Notes under the pieces: model-generated
The model's input: the letters and a program-made list of their open reading frames with translations, nothing else
Databases searched by the model: none
What the model was told of the DNA's origin: nothing
Assembly (NCBI GenBank): GCA_963728985.1
Contig: CAVSME010000006.1
Span: 620,001-684,000 of the forward strand
Direction: 5' to 3'
DNA length: 64,000 nt
Source of the DNA: DASXAI01 sp963728985
GTDB taxonomy: Bacteria; Actinomycetota; Acidimicrobiia; Acidimicrobiales; Ilumatobacteraceae
In this document: piece after piece, positions 46,315 to 55,258 of the stretch
How positions within the stretch are numbered: the first letter of the stretch is position 1
Layout: each line of letters starts with the position of its first letter
Position numbers and translations under genes: made by a program

Positions 46315-47871
46315 CTAAATGATGCGGCTCTTGCCGTGCCCTTCCCAGTACTCGTCCTTGAGCAGGCGCTTGTAGAGCTTGCCGGTCGGGTGGCGGGGCA
46401 GCTCCTCGCGGAAGTCGACCGACCGCGGGCACTTCACGTCGGCCAGCTGCGAGCGGCAGAACGCGATGAGCTCCTTCTCCAGCTCGGGCCCGGCCTCGGC
46501 CATGTCGACCGGCTGGACCACCGCCTTCACCTCTTCGCCGAAGTCGGCGTTCGGCACCCCGAACACGGCGACGTCGACCACCTTGGGATGGCCGACGAGT
46601 ACGTTCTCGGCCTCCTGCGGATAGATGTTCACCCCGCCCGAGATGATCATGAACGCCTTGCGATCGGTGAGGTACAGGTAGCCCTCGTCGTCGAGGTAAC
46701 CGACGTCACCGAGCGTGGACCACCCCAGCCGGTTGCGGGAACCGGCCGTCTTCTCGGCGTCGTTGTGGTACTCGAACACGCCGCCGCCCTCGAAGTAGAT
46801 CGTGCCCGGCTCGCCGGTCGGCAGGTCGTTGCCGTCGTCGTCGACGATGTGGATCGTGCCGAGGATGGCCCGCCCGACGGTGCCGGGATGAGCCAGCCAG
46901 TCCTGGCTCCCGGTGTAGACGAAGCCGTTGCCCTCGGTGCCGGCGTAGTACTCGTGGATGATCGGGCCCCACCACTCGATCATCTGGCGCTTCACGTCGA
47001 CGGGGCACGGCGCGGCGGCGTGCACGACGGAGCGCAGCGACGACACGTCGTACTTGAACCGCACGCTCTCGGGCAGCTTCAGCATCCGGATGAACATCGT
47101 CGGCACGACCTGCGTCACCGTCACGCGGTAGCGCTCCACAAGGGCGAGGTACTCCTCCGGATCGAAGTGCTCCATGATCACGGACGTGCCCCCCATGCGC
47201 TGCATGGACATGTTGAAGCGCAGCGGGGCCGAGTGGTACAGCGGCGCCGGCGACAGGTACACGTCGTCGCCGGTGAAGCCGAACAGACCCGTCAGCACGG
47301 CGACGAGCCCGGGTGTGTCACCGAGCGGGGCATCAGGAGGATCGACCTTGATGCCCTTGGGCCGTCCGGTCGTCCCCGACGAGTAGAGCATGTCGGTCGA
47401 CTCCCGCCGGTTGGGCAACGGTTCGGCCGACTGGGCGGCGACGGCGTCCTCGTACGCGTCGTAGCCGGGCACGGTGCCGTCGAGCATCAACCGCAGCGCG
47501 ACCCCGGGGGTGTCGGGGATGATCTCGGTCGCCTGCTCGGCCTTGTACATCGACGTGACGAAGGCCTTGGCTTCGCAGTCGTTCACGATGTAGGCGAGCT
47601 CGCCGGAGGTGAGCCGCGACGAGCACGCCGTGTAGATCAAGCCGGCGTAGTGGGCACCCCACGCCACCTCGAAGTAGCGCGGGTGGTTCTCGAGGCAGAT
47701 CGCCATGTGGTCGCCAGGACGCAGGCCCTGAGCGTGGAACAGCTGGGCCAGCCGGTTGGCGGCCGCGTCCAGCTCGGCGTAGGTCATCACCGCGCCGGTG
47801 GACGCCATGATGGCGGCCGGCTTGTCGGGCGTGGAGGCGGCGCGCGCCCCCGGGTACATGCCGTCGGACAT
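46315..47871 (-). CDS. AMP-binding acyl-CoA synthetase (FadD-like)
   Basis: 518-residue ANL enzyme. LYSSGTTGRPKGIKVDPPDA (A3, about 177-196), EYYAGTEGNGFVYTG (A5, about 298-312), GWSTLGDVGYLDDEGYLYL (A7), DRKAFMIISGGVNIYPQEAE (A8) and the A10 Lys in HPTGKLYKRLL are present. The insert PPDAPLGDTPGL after the P-loop is typical of the actinobacterial FadD4-like branch. It activates a fatty or other carboxylic acid to its CoA thioester. It is divergent from the SirB1-like gene with 36 bp between starts. Confidence 0.92.
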   Translation of the reverse strand: MSDGMYPGARAASTPDKPAAIMASTGAVMTYAELDAAANRLAQLFHAQGLRPGDHMAICLENHPRYFEVAWGAHYAGLIYTACSSRLTSGELAYIVNDCEAKAFVTSMYKAEQATEIIPDTPGVALRLMLDGTVPGYDAYEDAVAAQSAEPLPNRRESTDMLYSSGTTGRPKGIKVDPPDAPLGDTPGLVAVLTGLFGFTGDDVYLSPAPLYHSAPLRFNMSMQRMGGTSVIMEHFDPEEYLALVERYRVTVTQVVPTMFIRMLKLPESVRFKYDVSSLRSVVHAAAPCPVDVKRQMIEWWGPIIHEYYAGTEGNGFVYTGSQDWLAHPGTVGRAILGTIHIVDDDGNDLPTGEPGTIYFEGGGVFEYHNDAEKTAGSRNRLGWSTLGDVGYLDDEGYLYLTDRKAFMIISGGVNIYPQEAENVLVGHPKVVDVAVFGVPNADFGEEVKAVVQPVDMAEAGPELEKELIAFCRSQLADVKCPRSVDFREELPRHPTGKLYKRLLKDEYWEGHGKSRII

Positions 47872-47907
47872 GCCCGGCGACGGTACTGCACGGCTACCGT
47901 TTTCCCC

Positions 47908-48597
47908 ATGGGTGAGCGGTCAGCGGTCTACGAGCGCTTCGTCGCCGCCCTCGCCCGGCCACCCGAGGCGGTGCCGCTCGACGAGGCGGCGCTGTGCATC
48001 GCCGCCCACGCCGACCCCCTGGTCGACGTCGACGCCTACCTCGCCAGGCTGGACGATCTCGCCGGCGAGGTGCGCACGCCCACCCTCGACGGGCTGGTGC
48101 GCCACCTCTATGCGAGCGGGCGCTACCTCGGCAACACCGACGACTACTACGACCCCCGCAACTCGCTGCTGCACGAGGTGCTCGACCGCCGCCTCGGCAT
48201 CCCCATCACGCTGGCCGTGCTCGGCATGGAGGTGGGCCGCCGCATCGGTGTGCCGCTGTCGGGGGTCGGGATGCCCGGCCACTTCCTGGTGCGGGACAAG
48301 GTCGACCCGTCGGTCTTCATCGACCCGTTCCACGCCGGGCGGGAGCTGGACGCGGCGGGCTGCCGCGCCCTCCACCGCGCCATGGCCGGACCCACCGCCC
48401 CGTGGGATCCGGGCTACCTGGAGCCCATCGACCGGCCCGCCATCGTGGCCCGCATCCTGGCCAACCTGCGGGTGATCTACCAGCGCAGCAACAAGGTGGA
48501 CTCGCTGCGGTGGGCGGTGAAGCTCCGCTGCGCCATGCCGGACGCGACGCCCGCCGACCGCCAGGAGCTGACCCGGCTCATGGCGCCCCTGAACTAG
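47908..48597 (+). CDS. SirB1-like transglutaminase-fold protein
   Basis: 229 residues of the SirB1 N-terminal / transglutaminase-like family. The hallmark segment NSLLHEVLDRRLGIPITLAV (about 85-104) followed by GVPLSGVGMPGHFLVR (about 113-128) and FIDPFHAGREL is present. The C-terminus has a TPR-like helical tail (RILANLRVIYQRSNKV). Function is not established in actinobacteria; no catalytic activity should be assumed. ATG 47908 lies close to the divergent acyl-CoA synthetase start, so they may share a regulatory region. Confidence 0.87.
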   Translation: MGERSAVYERFVAALARPPEAVPLDEAALCIAAHADPLVDVDAYLARLDDLAGEVRTPTLDGLVRHLYASGRYLGNTDDYYDPRNSLLHEVLDRRLGIPITLAVLGMEVGRRIGVPLSGVGMPGHFLVRDKVDPSVFIDPFHAGRELDAAGCRALHRAMAGPTAPWDPGYLEPIDRPAIVARILANLRVIYQRSNKVDSLRWAVKLRCAMPDATPADRQELTRLMAPLN

Positions 48598-48641
48598 TGG
48601 GATGATTTCAAGGGGTCAGGCGCGGGCCGGTACGCTCGTCA

Positions 48642-48659
48642 CTTGACCCGTGAGTCAAG
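48642..48659. promoter_or_regulatory. Inverted repeat upstream of the acyl-CoA dehydrogenase gene
   Basis: CTTGACCCGTGAGTCAAG: arms CTTGAC/GTCAAG around a 6-bp centre, 15 bp before the ATG at 48675 and next to its AAGGGGAG ribosome-binding site. The position suits a repressor operator, as used by TetR-type regulators of fatty-acid genes; alternatively TTGACC is a -35 box. Confidence 0.5.
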
Positions 48660-48674
48660 GGGAGCGTGCGCGCA

Positions 48675-49880
48675 ATGACCATCACCGAGCCTGGTGTCAC
48701 GTCCGAAGAGAAGCGAGTCGTCGATCTGATCGATGACCTGCTCACGTCGTTCCCTCCGGACAAGACCGAGGCCAAGGTGTTCCTGGGCGAGCAGTTCGAC
48801 CGCGGCCTGGCCTGGGTGCACTTCCCCGAGGGCTTCGGCGGCCTGGAGGCATCGCCGAAGCTCCAGAAGATCATCCAGGAGCGGATCTACGCCGCCGGCG
48901 GGCCCAACCCGTACTACCGCAACCCGATCGGCTACGGCATGTGCGGGCCGACGGTGGTGGTGTGGGGCAGCGAGGCGCAGAAGAAGCGGTACCTGCGCCC
49001 GCTCTTCACCGGTGAGGAGGTCTGGTGCCAGCTCTTCTCCGAGCCCGGCTCCGGATCGGACTTCGCGGGCCTGTCGTCCAAGGGCGTCCGTGACGGCGAC
49101 GAGTGGATCTGCAACGGGCAGAAGGTGTGGACCACGCTGGCCCACGTCGCCCGCTGGGGCCTGCTCGTGGTGCGCACCGACCCCGACGTGCCCAAGCACG
49201 CCGGTCTCACCGCCTTCGTCGTCGACATGCAGGGTCCGGGCGTGGAGACCCGGCCGCTGCGCCAGATGACGGGCGAGGCCGAGTTCAACGAGGTGTACTT
49301 CACCGACACCCGGGTGCCCGACAGCGAGCGCCTGGGCAACCCCGGCGACGGTTGGCGGGTGTCGCTCACCACGCTGATGAACGAGCGGGTGTCGATCGGC
49401 GGGGCCATCGCCCCCAAGGGCTCGGGCCCCATCGGCGAAGCGGTGAAGGTCTGGAGCTCCCTGCCGGCCGATCGCCAGGATCCGTCCACCAAGGACGAGC
49501 TCATGAAGCTGTGGATCGAGGCCGAGGTGAACCGCCTCACCAACATCCGGGCCTCGCAGAACCGCAAGGTCGGCGTGCCCGGCCCCGAGGGCTCGACCGG
49601 CAAGCTCGCCTTCGCCGAGTCCAACAAGCGCATCTACGAGTTCGCCGTGAACCTCATGGGCGCCGACGGCATGCTCTACAGCACCTACGAGATGAACCGG
49701 CCGGAGACGGCGATGGCGTCGGACTCGCTGCAGAAGGCGTTCCTGCGCAGCCGGGCCAACTCGATCGAGGGCGGCACGTCCGAGGTCATGCGCAACATCC
49801 TGGGCGAGCGGGTGCTCGGCCTCCCCGGCGACGTCCGGGTCGACCGCGAGGTGGCCTGGAAGGAAGTGCCGCGTAACTAG
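48675..49880 (+). CDS. Acyl-CoA dehydrogenase family protein
   Basis: 401-residue FAD enzyme. FSEPGSGSDFAGLSSKGVRD (about 118-137) binds FAD/substrate, VWTTLAHVARWGLLVVRTD follows, and the C-terminal RSRANSIEGGTSEVMRNILG (about 361-380) is the classical ACAD signature. The Glu expected as base in some members may be in SIEGGTSE. This branch (long C-terminal GWRVSLTTLMNERVSIGG segment) is common in actinobacterial steroid/lipid degradation, but nothing nearby shows such a pathway. The ATG follows a palindromic candidate operator. Its last 4 bp overlap the convergent ispH gene. Confidence 0.93.
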   Translation: MTITEPGVTSEEKRVVDLIDDLLTSFPPDKTEAKVFLGEQFDRGLAWVHFPEGFGGLEASPKLQKIIQERIYAAGGPNPYYRNPIGYGMCGPTVVVWGSEAQKKRYLRPLFTGEEVWCQLFSEPGSGSDFAGLSSKGVRDGDEWICNGQKVWTTLAHVARWGLLVVRTDPDVPKHAGLTAFVVDMQGPGVETRPLRQMTGEAEFNEVYFTDTRVPDSERLGNPGDGWRVSLTTLMNERVSIGGAIAPKGSGPIGEAVKVWSSLPADRQDPSTKDELMKLWIEAEVNRLTNIRASQNRKVGVPGPEGSTGKLAFAESNKRIYEFAVNLMGADGMLYSTYEMNRPETAMASDSLQKAFLRSRANSIEGGTSEVMRNILGERVLGLPGDVRVDREVAWKEVPRN

Positions 49881-50905
49881 AGCGCTTCGAGGACGGCGCT
49901 GGCGGCCAGGGCCCGGTCGTCGGTCGGCCGGGTGCCGCTGAAGCGGCCGCCCAGCAGCGCCGTCACCGCCACCTCCACCGCGCTCTGCAGCTCGCGGATG
50001 TTGCGCGGCGGCGGGAAGTACTCGTCCTCGTCGGTCACGGTGACCAGCTCCACGCCGTGGCGGGGCTGCAATCGGGCCACCACGGCGTCGACCAGTTCCT
50101 CGGGCGCCGACGCCCCCGCCGTCACGCCGATCGTGCCGGTCAGGTCGTCGGGCAGCTCGTCGGCCCGGTTCACCCGGTACACCCGGGCGGCGCCGCTCTC
50201 CCGGGCCAACTTCTCGAGGGCCCGCGTGTTGGACGAGTTGGCCGACCCGATCACCACCACCGCGTCGCACCGGGGTGCCATCGCCATCAGCGCCGACTGG
50301 CGGTTGGTGGTGGCGAAGCACAGATCGGAGCGTCCGGGGGTCCACACGGCGGGGAAGCGGTCCTGGGTGGCCGCCATCACACCGGCCCAGTCACGGTGCG
50401 ACAGCGTGGTCTGGGCCAGCAGCGCCACGGGCTCGTCGAAGGCGGGGAGCGCCTCCACGTCGGCCACCGACTCGACACGGTGCATCGACTGCGGCGCCAC
50501 CGCCATCGTGCCCACGGCCTCCTCGTGGCCTTCGTGGCCGACGTACACGATGCGGTAGCCCTTGCCGGCGCGGACGCGCACCTCGTGATGGACCTTCGTG
50601 ACCAGCGGGCACACCGAGTCGACCACGTACGAGCCCCGGGCCCGGGCGGCGGCCACCACCTCGGGGGCCGACCCATGCGCCGACAGCATGATCGGTCGGC
50701 CGGCCGGCACCTCCTCGATGTCGTCCACGAACACCACGCCGAGGGCGCGGAAGCGGTCGACGACGAGCTTGTTGTGGACGATCTCGTGGTAGCAGTAGAC
50801 GGGGGGCTCGAAGGCGCGCACCATCCACGCCAACGCCTTGATCGCCATCTCGACGCCGGCGCAGAACCCGCGCGGCGAAGCCAACAGCACGCGGTCGACG
50901 TCCAT
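49877..50905 (-). CDS. ispH: 4-hydroxy-3-methylbut-2-enyl diphosphate reductase (IspH/LytB)
   Basis: 342-residue last enzyme of the MEP isoprenoid pathway; it reduces HMBPP to IPP and DMAPP with a [4Fe-4S] cluster. The three cluster cysteines are Cys14 (PRGFCAGVEM), Cys99 (DSVCPLVTKVHH) and Cys196 (SDLCFATTNRQ). The catalytic GHEGHEEAVGT segment (residues 123-133) and SSNT (phosphate binding) near residue 225 are intact. The ATG at 50905 gives full length; the longer open frame to 51814 is antisense to the DUF512 gene. It shows that this organism uses the MEP pathway. Confidence 0.96.
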   Translation of the reverse strand: MDVDRVLLASPRGFCAGVEMAIKALAWMVRAFEPPVYCYHEIVHNKLVVDRFRALGVVFVDDIEEVPAGRPIMLSAHGSAPEVVAAARARGSYVVDSVCPLVTKVHHEVRVRAGKGYRIVYVGHEGHEEAVGTMAVAPQSMHRVESVADVEALPAFDEPVALLAQTTLSHRDWAGVMAATQDRFPAVWTPGRSDLCFATTNRQSALMAMAPRCDAVVVIGSANSSNTRALEKLARESGAARVYRVNRADELPDDLTGTIGVTAGASAPEELVDAVVARLQPRHGVELVTVTDEDEYFPPPRNIRELQSAVEVAVTALLGGRFSGTRPTDDRALAASAVLEAL

Positions 50906-50947
50906 CACGAACGAGCCTATCCAGGGCCTTCGCCGTATCCTGGGCGC

Positions 50948-52342
50948 ATGCCCGCCCCGCGAGTCGTCGCCGTCGCGCCCGATTCCGCGGCGGCGCGCGC
51001 CGGCGTGGAGGTGGGCGACGAGGTCCTCAGCCTGAACGGCCAGGTGCCACGCGACGTCATCCAGTGGCGGCGGCTGGCCGACGACGCCGACGTCGACGTC
51101 GAGGTGCGGCGGCGAGGCCAGACCATCCCGGTCACCGTCACCAAGCGGGACGGCGAGCCCCTCGGCGCCGAGGTGGCCTCGGCCCTCTTCGACCAGGTGC
51201 GCACGTGCGACAACCACTGCGCCTTCTGCTTCATCTACCAGCTGCCGAAGGGCTTGCGGCCGTCGCTGTACCTGAAGGACGACGACTACCGCCTCTCGTT
51301 CCTGTACGGGAACTTCACCACGCTCACCCGCTTCACCGAGGCCGACCTCGAACGGGTCCTGCTCGAGGGCCTGTCGCCGCTCAACGTCAGCATCCACGCC
51401 ACCGACCCCGACGTGCGGGCGGCCATGCTGCGCAACCGCCGCGGCGGCACCAGCCTGCGCTGGCTGCGGGCCCTGCTCGACCACGGCGTGACCGTGCACG
51501 GCCAGGTGGTGGTGTGCCCCGGCGTCAACGACGGGGCGGTGCTGGAGGACACCCTCGCCGGCGTGCTCGACCAGTATCCGGAGCTGGCGTCGCTGTGCCT
51601 GGTGCCTCTCGGCGTGTCCCGCCACAACGGCGAGCCGGACATGCGCCCGCACACCCGCGACGAGGCCGAGGCCGTGCTCGACGCCACCGCCACGTGGCAG
51701 GCCATCTACCTCGACGCGCTGGGCCGGCGGCTCGTGCACGCCGCCGACGAGTACTACCTCCTGGCTGATCGCCCGTTCCCGGCGCCGGAGGTGTACGAGG
51801 GCTTCCCCATGCACGAGGACGGCGTGGGCATGGCCCGCACGTTCGAGCAGGAGCTGCTCGGCATCGTCGACGTCCCCACCGGCGTCCAGAGCGGCTTCTT
51901 CTCGTGGGTCGACGGCGCGCCCGCCGCCGGGTACCGCGCTCCCCGCAATCCCGCCGGCGACACGGCGCTTGTGTGCGCGAAATCAGCAGATCGTCGCGGT
52001 TTCCGTCGCACAAGCGATCGGGACCGCCCGGTGGGCATCCTCACCGGCGAGTACGGCGCGCGCGTCCTGGCGCCGCTGCTGGCCCGGATCGGCCGGCCCG
52101 ACGTGCGGGTGCTGCCGGTGACCAACGAGTTCTTCGGCGGCAACACCGCCGTGACCGGGCTCATGGTGGGCGCCGACATCGCCCGGGTGCTGGCCACCGA
52201 GCCGCCGCACCACCGCTACCTGCTGCCCGACGTGTGCCTGTCGGAAGGCCGCTTCCTGGACGGCACCACGCCGGCCGAGCTGCCCCTGCCGGTCGAGGTG
52301 GTCGCCACCGACGGCATCGCCCTGCGGGCGGCGCTGCGATGA
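50948..52342 (+). CDS. DUF512 protein: PDZ + radical-SAM-type CxxxCxxC + DUF512
   Basis: 464 residues. An N-terminal PDZ-like domain (AARAGVEVGDEVLSLNGQVP, about 15-34) is followed by CDNHCAFCFIYQLP with cysteines 87, 91 and 94, the CxxxCxxC of radical-SAM-type clusters, and DYRLSFLYGNFTTLTRF. The C-terminal DUF512 domain ends near LLPDVCLSEGRFLDG. The family is conserved in Gram-positive and actinobacterial lineages beside der; a role in ribosome maturation or an associated modification is suspected but unproven. A roughly 50-nt palindromic segment (51966-52016) adds CAKSADRRGFRRTSD-like residues in the linker before DUF512. ATGA overlap with der shows co-translation. Confidence 0.9.
   Translation: MPAPRVVAVAPDSAAARAGVEVGDEVLSLNGQVPRDVIQWRRLADDADVDVEVRRRGQTIPVTVTKRDGEPLGAEVASALFDQVRTCDNHCAFCFIYQLPKGLRPSLYLKDDDYRLSFLYGNFTTLTRFTEADLERVLLEGLSPLNVSIHATDPDVRAAMLRNRRGGTSLRWLRALLDHGVTVHGQVVVCPGVNDGAVLEDTLAGVLDQYPELASLCLVPLGVSRHNGEPDMRPHTRDEAEAVLDATATWQAIYLDALGRRLVHAADEYYLLADRPFPAPEVYEGFPMHEDGVGMARTFEQELLGIVDVPTGVQSGFFSWVDGAPAAGYRAPRNPAGDTALVCAKSADRRGFRRTSDRDRPVGILTGEYGARVLAPLLARIGRPDVRVLPVTNEFFGGNTAVTGLMVGADIARVLATEPPHHRYLLPDVCLSEGRFLDGTTPAELPLPVEVVATDGIALRAALR
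51966..52016. repeat. Palindromic segment inside the DUF512 coding sequence
   Basis: Arms CGCTTGTG (51966-51973) and CACAAGCG (52009-52016), plus inner GAAA/TTTC (51979-51982 and 52000-52003), form an imperfect hairpin of 51 nt (17 codons, in frame). It is less GC-rich than the surroundings and lies in the inter-domain linker. It looks like a small palindromic insertion tolerated by the protein. Confidence 0.5.
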
Positions 52343-53646
52343 GCGCGCTCCCCGTCGTCGCCGTGGTGGGCCGGCCCAACGTGGGCAAGAGCACGCTCGT
52401 CAACCGCATCCTCGGCAAGCAGGTCGCCATCGTGGAGGATCGCCCGGGCGTCACCCGCGACCGCAAGGAGATCGAGGGGGAGTGGCTGGGCGTGCCGTTC
52501 CTCCTCGTCGACACCGGCGGCTGGCTGCCGGGCGGCAGCGACCTCGAGGCCAAGGTGAGCCGGCAGGTCGAGCGGGGGGTGCTCGGCGCGGACGTGGTGC
52601 TGTTCCTGGTGGACGCGGCGGTCGGCGTGACCGAGGAAGACGCCGGCATCGCCGAGTGGCTGCGGCGCACCGGGAAGCCTGTCATCCTGCTCGCCAACAA
52701 GGCCGACAACGACCGGCGCGAGCGCGAGGCGTGGGAGTTCCTGTCGCTCGGCCTGGGGGAGGCCTACCCCGTGAGCGCACTGCACGGGCGGCGCACGGGC
52801 GACATGCTCGACGATCTCGTCGCCCTGCTGCCCAAGGACAACGACGGCGACGGCACCGCCGCCACCGTGCCCGGCATCCCCGGGGTGGCCATCGTCGGGC
52901 GGCCCAACGTGGGCAAGAGCACGCTGTTCAACCGGCTGATCGGCGAGGAGCGCTCGGTCGTGCACGACATGCCGGGCACGACGCGCGACAGCGTCGACAC
53001 GGTGGTGGAGACGGCCGAGGGCCCCATCCGCTACGTCGACACCGCGGGCATGCGCCGCAAGAGCAAGATCGACGAGGGGCCCGAGTACTACTCGCTGGTG
53101 CGGGCGCTGCGGTCGGTGGACGACGCCGACGTCGCGTTGCTCGTCATCGACGCCACCGAGGGCGTCACCAGCCAGGACCAGCGGCTGGCTGAGCGGGTCG
53201 ACGCCGCCGGCTGTCCCGTCGTGGTGCTGCTCAACAAGTGGGACCTGCTCCCCGACGCCGAGGCCCGTGAAGTGGTCACCAACCAGCTGGCCCACCGCCT
53301 GCACTTCATCGGCGACGCGCCGGTGCTGAAGGTGTCGGCCAAGACCGGCAAGGGCGTGCACAAGCTCCTGCCCGTGCTGGCCGATGCCATCGAGCGCTAC
53401 CACCGCCGCGTACCGACGCGTGACGTCAACCGGGTGCTGATCGAGGCCCAGCAGGCCCAGCCGGCGCCGGGCGGCGTCCGCGTGATGTACGGCCTCCAGG
53501 GTGCCGCCGACCCGCCGACGTTCACCCTCTTCTCGAACCGCGACGTGCCGCCCCAGTACCTTCGCTACCTGGAGCGCAAGTTCCGCGAGGCGTTCGAGCT
53601 CGGGGCCGTCCCGATCAAGCTCCGCGTCCGCCGACGTTCGGGGTAG
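52339..53646 (+). CDS. der: Ribosome biogenesis GTPase Der (EngA)
   Basis: 435-residue double-GTPase needed for 50S ribosomal subunit assembly. Both G domains are complete: GRPNVGKST at about 11-19 with DTGG, NKAD; and a second GRPNVGKST at about 188-196 with DTAGMRRKSKI and NKWD. The C-terminal KH-like domain (VPTRDVNRVLIEA onward to LRVRRRSG) is present. A short DNDGDGT linker joins the G domains. ATG 52339 overlaps the DUF512 stop (ATGA), an arrangement common in actinobacteria. Confidence 0.97.
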   Translation: MSALPVVAVVGRPNVGKSTLVNRILGKQVAIVEDRPGVTRDRKEIEGEWLGVPFLLVDTGGWLPGGSDLEAKVSRQVERGVLGADVVLFLVDAAVGVTEEDAGIAEWLRRTGKPVILLANKADNDRREREAWEFLSLGLGEAYPVSALHGRRTGDMLDDLVALLPKDNDGDGTAATVPGIPGVAIVGRPNVGKSTLFNRLIGEERSVVHDMPGTTRDSVDTVVETAEGPIRYVDTAGMRRKSKIDEGPEYYSLVRALRSVDDADVALLVIDATEGVTSQDQRLAERVDAAGCPVVVLLNKWDLLPDAEAREVVTNQLAHRLHFIGDAPVLKVSAKTGKGVHKLLPVLADAIERYHRRVPTRDVNRVLIEAQQAQPAPGGVRVMYGLQGAADPPTFTLFSNRDVPPQYLRYLERKFREAFELGAVPIKLRVRRRSG

Positions 53647-53649
53647 CGC

Positions 53650-55167
53650 ATGGACGATCTCGAGCAGCTGACCACCAGGGCACGGTCGGGCAACCTCCAC
53701 AAGGAGGCCGACAAGCTCGCCCGCCAGAACAAGCTGTTCGTCCGCGACCGGATCGAGCTGCTGTGCGACAAGGGGTCGTTCGTGGAGGACGGGTTGCTGG
53801 CCAACGCCGCCGCCACCGATCTCCCGGCCGACGGCGTAGTGACCGGCGTGGGGCGGGTCGAGGGCAGGGCCGTGTGCGTGATGGCCAACGATCCCACCGT
53901 GAAGGCGGGCTCGTGGGGGGCCCGCACCGTCGAGAAGATCGTGCGCCTCACCGAGTACGCGCTGCGCCACGAGCTGCCGGTGTTCTGGCTCATCGACTCG
54001 GCCGGCGCCCGCATCACCGATCAGGTCGAGCTGTTCCCCGGCCGGCGGGGCGCCGGTCGCATCTTCGCCAACCAGGTGCGCCTCTCGGGCAAGGTGCCCC
54101 AGGCGTGCTGCCTGTTCGGTCCGTCGGCGGCCGGTGGCGCCTACATCCCGAGCTTCTGCGACATCGTGATCATGGTCGAGGGCAACGCGTCGATGTACCT
54201 CGGCTCACCCCGGATGGCCGAGGAGGTCATCGGCGAGCGGGTCACGCTCGAGGAGATGGGCGGCGCCCGGATGCACGCCACGGTGTCGGGCTGCGGTGAC
54301 AACCTCGCCGTCGACGATGCCGACGCCATCGAGCAAGCCAAAGAGTGGTTCTCGTACCTGCCCGGCAACTGGCGCGAGGTGCCGCCGGCCACGATCGGCG
54401 AGCCGTCCGAGGTCACGCTGCATCGAGACGTCCTGCCCGACAAGGAAGCGGCCGGGTACGACATGCACCGCTTCCTCGACGGGCTGATCGACGCCGGCTC
54501 GCTGTTCGAGGTGAAGCCGCTGTGGGCCCCCGAGGTCATCGTCGGCTTTGCCCGTCTGGACGGCCATCCCGTCGGGATCGTGGCCAACAACCCGATGCAC
54601 AAGGGCGGCGTGCTCTTCGTCGACTCGGCCGACAAGTGCGCCCGCTTCATCTGGCTGTGCGACGCCTTCAACCTGCCGCTCGTCTTCCTCGCCGACGTGC
54701 CCGGCTTCATGATCGGCACGGAGGTGGAGCGCCACGGCATCATCCGTCATGGAGCGAAGATGATCACGGCCGTCACCGAGGCCACGGTGCCCAAGATCTG
54801 CGTCGTCGTGCGCAAGGCGTACGGCGCCGGGCTCTACGCCATGTGCGGGCCGGCGTTCGACCCGATCGCCACGCTGGCGCTGCCCACGGCCAAGATCGCC
54901 GTCATGGGCCCCGAGGCGGCCGTCAACGCCGTGTACGCCAACCGGATCGCCGCCATCGAGGACGAGCAGGAGCGGGCCGAGTTCGTCACCGCGCGCCGCG
55001 TCGAGTACGAGGAAGACGTCGACCTGCTGCGCCTCGCCTCCGAGCTGGTGATCGACGCCGTGGTGCCGTTCGAGACGCTGCGCGACGAGCTGATCGGTCG
55101 CTTCGCCGCCGCCGACCCCGTCGACCGCGAGAGCAACGCCAAGCGCCACGGCGTGCCGCCGGTCTGA
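53650..55167 (+). CDS. Acyl-CoA carboxylase beta (carboxyltransferase) subunit
   Basis: 505-residue carboxyltransferase that moves CO2 from carboxybiotin to an acyl-CoA (propionyl-, acetyl- or methylcrotonyl-CoA type). N-terminal crotonase-like half: RDRIELLCDKGSFVEDGLLA (about 37-56) and GPSAAGGAYIPSFCDIVIMV (about 157-176), with the oxyanion glycines. C-terminal half: LADVPGFMIGTEVERHGII (about 350-368) and RKAYGAGLYAMCGP. It starts 3 bp after der. No biotin carboxylase (alpha) subunit is in view. The sequence spacing resembles propionyl/methylcrotonyl-CoA carboxylases rather than AccD, but specificity is not fixed. Confidence 0.93.
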   Translation: MDDLEQLTTRARSGNLHKEADKLARQNKLFVRDRIELLCDKGSFVEDGLLANAAATDLPADGVVTGVGRVEGRAVCVMANDPTVKAGSWGARTVEKIVRLTEYALRHELPVFWLIDSAGARITDQVELFPGRRGAGRIFANQVRLSGKVPQACCLFGPSAAGGAYIPSFCDIVIMVEGNASMYLGSPRMAEEVIGERVTLEEMGGARMHATVSGCGDNLAVDDADAIEQAKEWFSYLPGNWREVPPATIGEPSEVTLHRDVLPDKEAAGYDMHRFLDGLIDAGSLFEVKPLWAPEVIVGFARLDGHPVGIVANNPMHKGGVLFVDSADKCARFIWLCDAFNLPLVFLADVPGFMIGTEVERHGIIRHGAKMITAVTEATVPKICVVVRKAYGAGLYAMCGPAFDPIATLALPTAKIAVMGPEAAVNAVYANRIAAIEDEQERAEFVTARRVEYEEDVDLLRLASELVIDAVVPFETLRDELIGRFAAADPVDRESNAKRHGVPPV

Positions 55168-55245
55168 TGCCTCGGCTCCGCCTCGGACTCGCTGCGCTCG
55201 GACAATGCCGAGAGCGGTCAGCCCGGCGCCGCACTGCGGCGCCAC
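55166..55245 (+). repeat. Intergenic repeat, copy D
   Basis: Begins at the stop codon of the acyl-CoA carboxylase gene: CCTCGGCTCCGCCTCGG, then CTCGCTGCGCTCGG, then the palindrome GGCGCCGCACTGCGGCGCC (55225-55243). The last part is identical over 24 nt, inverted, to 18499-18522 after PPK2. It ends 13 bp before the next ATG and may act as an inter-cistronic terminator or mRNA stabiliser. Confidence 0.75.
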
Positions 55246-55258
55246 GGGGAGCTGCCTG

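Noticed and set aside
44989..48597. 1202-codon open frame on the plus strand
   Set aside because: Out-of-frame reading of the aldehyde dehydrogenase and antisense of the acyl-CoA synthetase. Only its last 229 codons (47908-48597) are a real gene.
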